NCBI GenBank assembly: GCA_031553755.1
Contig: JAVBKZ010000109.1
Span: 1 to 17,999 of the forward strand
Length of the DNA: 17,999 nt
Reading direction: 5' to 3'
Source of the DNA: JAIRVZ01 sp031553755
GTDB lineage: Bacteria; Bacteroidota; Bacteroidia; Bacteroidales; Azobacteroidaceae
Part shown: in pieces, positions 15,795-17,999 of the stretch
Position numbering within the stretch: the stretch's first letter is position 1
Layout of the letters: each line of letters starts with the position of its first letter
Notes under the pieces: generated by a model
Told to the model about the DNA's origin: nothing
Seen by the model: only the letters and a program-made list of their open reading frames with translations
Databases searched by the model: none
Made by a program: the position numbers and the translations under genes

Positions 15795-15828
15795 AAAGGT
15801 AAAAACTAAAAGGTAGAAGATAAAAACA
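15794..15828. repeat. 7-nt tandem array between the Tat oxidoreductase and DUF1080 genes
   Basis: Five consecutive heptamers follow each other without a gap, beginning AAAAGGT and AAAAACT and then repeating AAAAGGT. The array starts at the last base of the preceding stop codon and ends 14 bp before the next ATG. It is the most regular of the tandem arrays in this window. Confidence 0.65.
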
Positions 15829-15842
15829 TAATAATTTAAGCA

Positions 15843-16694
15843 ATGAAAAAGATTAATTATTTTTTAAGTATCGCTTTGATGACTTCGTTCATCGCATGTG
15901 GAAGTAACAACAAAAAACAAGAAGAAGTGGTAACAGAAGCAGAAACAAAAACAGAAACTCCGGCAGTTCCTGAATATGAGGTTTTAGACAATCCGCAAGT
16001 AGACATTTCGGGTTATAAAGCTGATAAAGATGGTTATATCACACTTTTCGATGGAAAAACATTTACAGGATGGAGAGGATATAACAAATCTGACGTTCCC
16101 GCTCGTTGGTCTATCGAAGACGGAGCCATCAAAATAAGTGGTTCGGGTACAGGAGAAGGCCAATCGAAAGAAGGTGGAGATATTATCTTCACTCATAAAT
16201 TCAAAAACTTCGAATTGTCTATTGATTGGAAAGTATCTAAAGGCGCTAATTCCGGGATTTTCTACTTGGCACAAGAAGTGAAAGACCAACCGATTTATAT
16301 TTCTGCTCCTGAAAGTCAGGTATTGGACAATGAGAATCATCCGGATGCGAAATTGGGAATCGATGGAAATCGTCAATCTTCTTCTCTTTACGACATGATC
16401 GCGGCGAAACCACAAAACTCGAAGCCATTCGGACAATGGAACACAACTAAAATCATGGTTTACAAAGGAACTGTTGTTCATTATCAAAATGGAGAAAATG
16501 TACTGGAATACCACTTGTGGACTCCTCAATGGACAGAAATGCTTCAAAACAGCAAGTTCAGCCAAGAAAAATGGCCTTTGGCTTTCGAATTGTTGAACAA
16601 TTGCGGTGGCCCGAATCATGAAGGTTATATCGGCTTGCAAGATCATGGTGATGATGTTTGGTTCAAAAACATCAAAATCAAAATAATGGATTAA
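15843..16694 (+). CDS. DUF1080 / 3-keto-disaccharide hydrolase-family lipoprotein
   Basis: The 283-residue product has a lipoprotein signal MKKINYFLSIALMTSFIACG with the lipid-attachment Cys at C19, then a charged linker of about 30 residues. The single domain has the family pattern: GYITLFDGKTFTGWRGY, a WSIEDGAIKISG strand, FELSIDWKVSKGANSGIFY, an ESQVLDN segment, GQWNTTKI and a C-terminal EGYIGLQDHGDDVWFKNIKI. The family (PF06439) is a concanavalin-like sandwich whose studied members cleave or hydrate 3-keto-glycosides. It is therefore the likely bond-cleaving step after C3 oxidation by the upstream dehydrogenase. It would be anchored in a membrane facing the periplasm or cell surface. A strong terminator hairpin follows 16 bp after the stop and separates it from the next gene. 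Confidence 0.92.
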   Translation: MKKINYFLSIALMTSFIACGSNNKKQEEVVTEAETKTETPAVPEYEVLDNPQVDISGYKADKDGYITLFDGKTFTGWRGYNKSDVPARWSIEDGAIKISGSGTGEGQSKEGGDIIFTHKFKNFELSIDWKVSKGANSGIFYLAQEVKDQPIYISAPESQVLDNENHPDAKLGIDGNRQSSSLYDMIAAKPQNSKPFGQWNTTKIMVYKGTVVHYQNGENVLEYHLWTPQWTEMLQNSKFSQEKWPLAFELLNNCGGPNHEGYIGLQDHGDDVWFKNIKIKIMD

Positions 16695-16710
16695 TAAATT
16701 ATTAATAAAA

Positions 16711-16760
16711 ACGGAAGGGTTCCGGGATTTTTTCCTTTGAACTCTTCCGTTTATTTTTTA
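16711..16760 (+). terminator. Strong hairpin terminator between the DUF1080 and isomerase genes
   Basis: A 12-bp stem, ACGGAAGGGTTC (16711-16722) with GAACTCTTCCGT (16739-16750) including one G-U pair, encloses a 16-nt loop and is followed by TTATTTTTTA. It ends about 14 bp before the next start codon, so it either ends the transcript or reduces expression of the isomerase. Confidence 0.82.
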
Positions 16761-16773
16761 TACATAATCAATA

Positions 16774-17643
16774 ATGAAAATAATTAAATTCACATTCATA
16801 ATCCTTTTTGCTTTACCTATTTTAGTTAATGGGCAAAAAGCAATGAAGCAAAATGGAAATTGTCCGAAAACAGAAAAGAAGATAGCGCTTCAAATGTATT
16901 CGGTTCGCGATGATATCAATAAAAATTTCAAAGAAACCATTGCGGCTCTTTCTAAAATGGGATTTAAAGACATGGAAGCCGCCGGTTACAATAATGGTAA
17001 ATTTTACGGATTAGAACCTAAAGATTTCAAAGCGGAATTAGAAACTGTAAAATTAAATGCCATCTCTTCCCATGCAGGTCGTTCATTGCCGGAAGATGTG
17101 AGTAAAACCGATTGGGAAGAAATCTGGAAATGGTGGGACACTTGTATTTCCGCGCATAAATCAGCTGGAATGAAATACATTGTTACTGCCTCGATGCCTG
17201 TACCTAAAACACTTGCCGATTTGAAAGTTTATTGCGATTACTATAATCAAATCGGAGAAAAATGCAAAAAGGCGGGACTAAGTTTCGGTTATCACAATCA
17301 TGCTTTCGAATTTCAAAAAATAGAAGGCGAAATCATGTATGATTTCATGCTGAAAAATACGGATCCGAAGAATGTATTTTTTCAAATGGATGTTTACTGG
17401 ACAGTTATAGGACAAAAAAGTCCGGTCGAATATTTCAAAAATCATCCCGGAAGATTCACCTTGTTACATATAAAAGATGATAAAGAATTAGGAGAAAGCG
17501 GCATGGTTGGTTTCGACGCGATTTACAAACATGCTAAAACCGCCGGTACGATATATTCTGTCATTGAAGTAGAAAAATACAATTACACTCCGCTTGAAAG
17601 TGTTCAAAAAAGTTTGAATTATTTGCAAAATTCGCCTTTTTGA
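16774..17643 (+). CDS. Exported sugar phosphate isomerase/epimerase-like TIM-barrel protein
   Basis: The 289-residue product has a Sec signal (MKIIKFTFIILFALPILVNG) and then one xylose-isomerase-like (AP endonuclease 2) TIM barrel starting at KKIALQMYSVRDDI. Likely divalent-metal ligands are in the usual strand ends: E179 in GYHNHAFEFQ, D206 in MDVYW, H232 in LLHIKD and E265 in IEVEKY; H174 and H176 are also near the site. Exported members sit next to Gfo/Idh/MocA and DUF1080 genes in Bacteroidota. In the related C-glycoside deglycosylation systems a TIM-barrel partner of this fold acts on the 3-keto compound. The name 'sugar phosphate' is a family label only; a phosphorylated substrate outside the cytoplasm is unlikely. 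Length is normal for the family. Confidence 0.88.
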   Translation: MKIIKFTFIILFALPILVNGQKAMKQNGNCPKTEKKIALQMYSVRDDINKNFKETIAALSKMGFKDMEAAGYNNGKFYGLEPKDFKAELETVKLNAISSHAGRSLPEDVSKTDWEEIWKWWDTCISAHKSAGMKYIVTASMPVPKTLADLKVYCDYYNQIGEKCKKAGLSFGYHNHAFEFQKIEGEIMYDFMLKNTDPKNVFFQMDVYWTVIGQKSPVEYFKNHPGRFTLLHIKDDKELGESGMVGFDAIYKHAKTAGTIYSVIEVEKYNYTPLESVQKSLNYLQNSPF

Positions 17644-17713
17644 AAATATGATTCTAATTAATGACTAAAGGTATTGTCTAAAAAGTTCTGTTAGAAACAT
17701 TTCACATTAATTC

Positions 17714-17789
17714 ATAAAAATCAGAGAGTTAGCTCATTTTTGAGCTAACTCTTTCTATATTTTAAACCATTTATCATCCGGTATAATTT
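17714..17789 (+). repeat. Dispersed terminator-containing repeat, copy 2
   Basis: This is the second copy of the element at 12911-12991, in the same orientation: ATAAAAA, the GAGTTAGCTC stem, CTTTCT, TTTTAAAC and a later TATAATT. It lies immediately after the isomerase gene, so the two copies flank the four-gene cluster. Confidence 0.55.
17725..17760 (+). terminator. Rho-independent terminator after the isomerase gene
   Basis: A 12-bp perfect stem, AGAGTTAGCTCA (17725-17736) with TGAGCTAACTCT (17741-17752), has a TTTT loop and is followed by TTCTATATTTT. It closes the plus-strand cluster about 80 bp after the last stop. Confidence 0.8.
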
Positions 17790-17904
17790 CCCATTCCTAT
17801 ATTGTAACATTTGTTACGGATCGTATTAAAAAATGGCTATATCTTTGTCTTGAAATATAAGTTCCTATGTTTGAAAACGGAAACAGTAGCTAAGTAGTAA
17901 AAAA

Positions 17905-17977
17905 ATAAGCTATACCATTTTAGTTAACTTTGTATTTGCAAAGATACGGTAGTATTAACTTCAATAATATAGCTTAT
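17905..17977. repeat. 73-bp nested fold-back overlapping a start codon
   Basis: The arms are 17905-17927 and 17955-17977. The outer 10 bp, ATAAGCTATA, is a perfect inverted match; matching then continues through ATT and AGTTAA, giving 19 of 23 positions. The loop itself contains CTTTG...CAAAG (17928-17943). A TAACTTTG word (17925-17932), resembling a -7 box, spans the end of the left arm. The right arm ends on the first two bases of the ATG at 17976. Confidence 0.6.
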
Positions 17978-17999
17978 GAAAGATTTACAAAGTAACAAA
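17976..17999 (+). CDS. Start of an unidentified gene running off the right edge
   Basis: An ATG at 17976 opens a frame of eight codons (MKDLQSNK) to the window end. It is supported by the promoter-like and fold-back sequence just upstream and by the terminator of the previous unit. Eight residues are too few to assign a family. Confidence 0.4.

Larger units (their letters stand above)
17644..17975. other. Intergenic region at the right edge
   Basis: No gene is seen in these 332 bp. They contain a hairpin terminator at 17725-17752, a short palindrome GTAACATTTGTTAC at 17804-17817, a TATCTTTG promoter-like word at 17840-17847, and a 73-bp fold-back at 17905-17977 that reaches the next start codon. 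Confidence 0.6.

Noticed and set aside
15984..16646. Long minus-strand open frame (220 codons) across the DUF1080 gene
   Set aside because: It is a shadow of a gene with clear lipobox and domain motifs; its own translation shows no recognisable pattern.
17804..17817. GTAACATTTGTTAC palindrome as a regulator-binding operator
   Set aside because: Short palindromes are expected in AT-rich DNA, and it is about 160 bp from the next start codon with no second copy nearby.

Overview
The window looks like chromosome from an anaerobic member of the Bacteroidota, most likely Bacteroidales. The evidence is low G+C, TAnnTTTG-type promoter elements in place of sigma70 boxes, a secreted protein with a type IX secretion (T9SS) sorting tail, a MutS2 with the Bacteroidota-style N-terminus, and an rseC-rnfBCDGEA operon. 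Family assignments come from reading motifs by eye; no database search was run.

Layout, left to right. (1) Positions 1-394 hold the 5' part of an IS982-type transposase gene on the minus strand, cut by the window edge. It is followed by about 400 bp of non-coding DNA containing an imperfect fold-back. (2) mutS2 and a small CBM9-like gene lie on the plus strand. They converge on an orphan T9SS-secreted protein gene, with a 157-bp imperfect inverted repeat between them. (3) A minus-strand operon (11071 to 5515) encodes RseC and all six subunits of the Rnf complex, the membrane pump that couples ferredoxin:NAD+ electron transfer to ion transport. (4) guaA (GMP synthase) is divergent from rseC and has a repeat-built hairpin just before its start codon. 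(5) A plus-strand cluster (13217-17643) encodes a cytoplasmic Gfo/Idh/MocA oxidoreductase, a Tat-exported Gfo/Idh/MocA oxidoreductase, a DUF1080 lipoprotein and an exported TIM-barrel isomerase. This matches the gene set of 3-keto-glycoside pathways, in which a sugar is oxidised at C3, the glycosidic bond is cleaved through the keto intermediate, and the keto sugar is recycled. (6) The right edge carries a 73-bp fold-back that ends on the start codon of a gene continuing outside the window.

Most notable observations. RnfG has the expected covalent-FMN motif plus two further copies of the same D-x-x-S-G-A-T pattern in its C-terminal tail, written with different codons, so it may carry three flavins. 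Four intergenic spacers are built from degenerate 7- or 8-nt tandem units; some run into the ends of coding sequences and one forms a hairpin in the guaA leader. The 3-keto-glycoside cluster is bracketed by two direct copies of an ~80-bp terminator-containing repeat, which could let it behave as a cassette.
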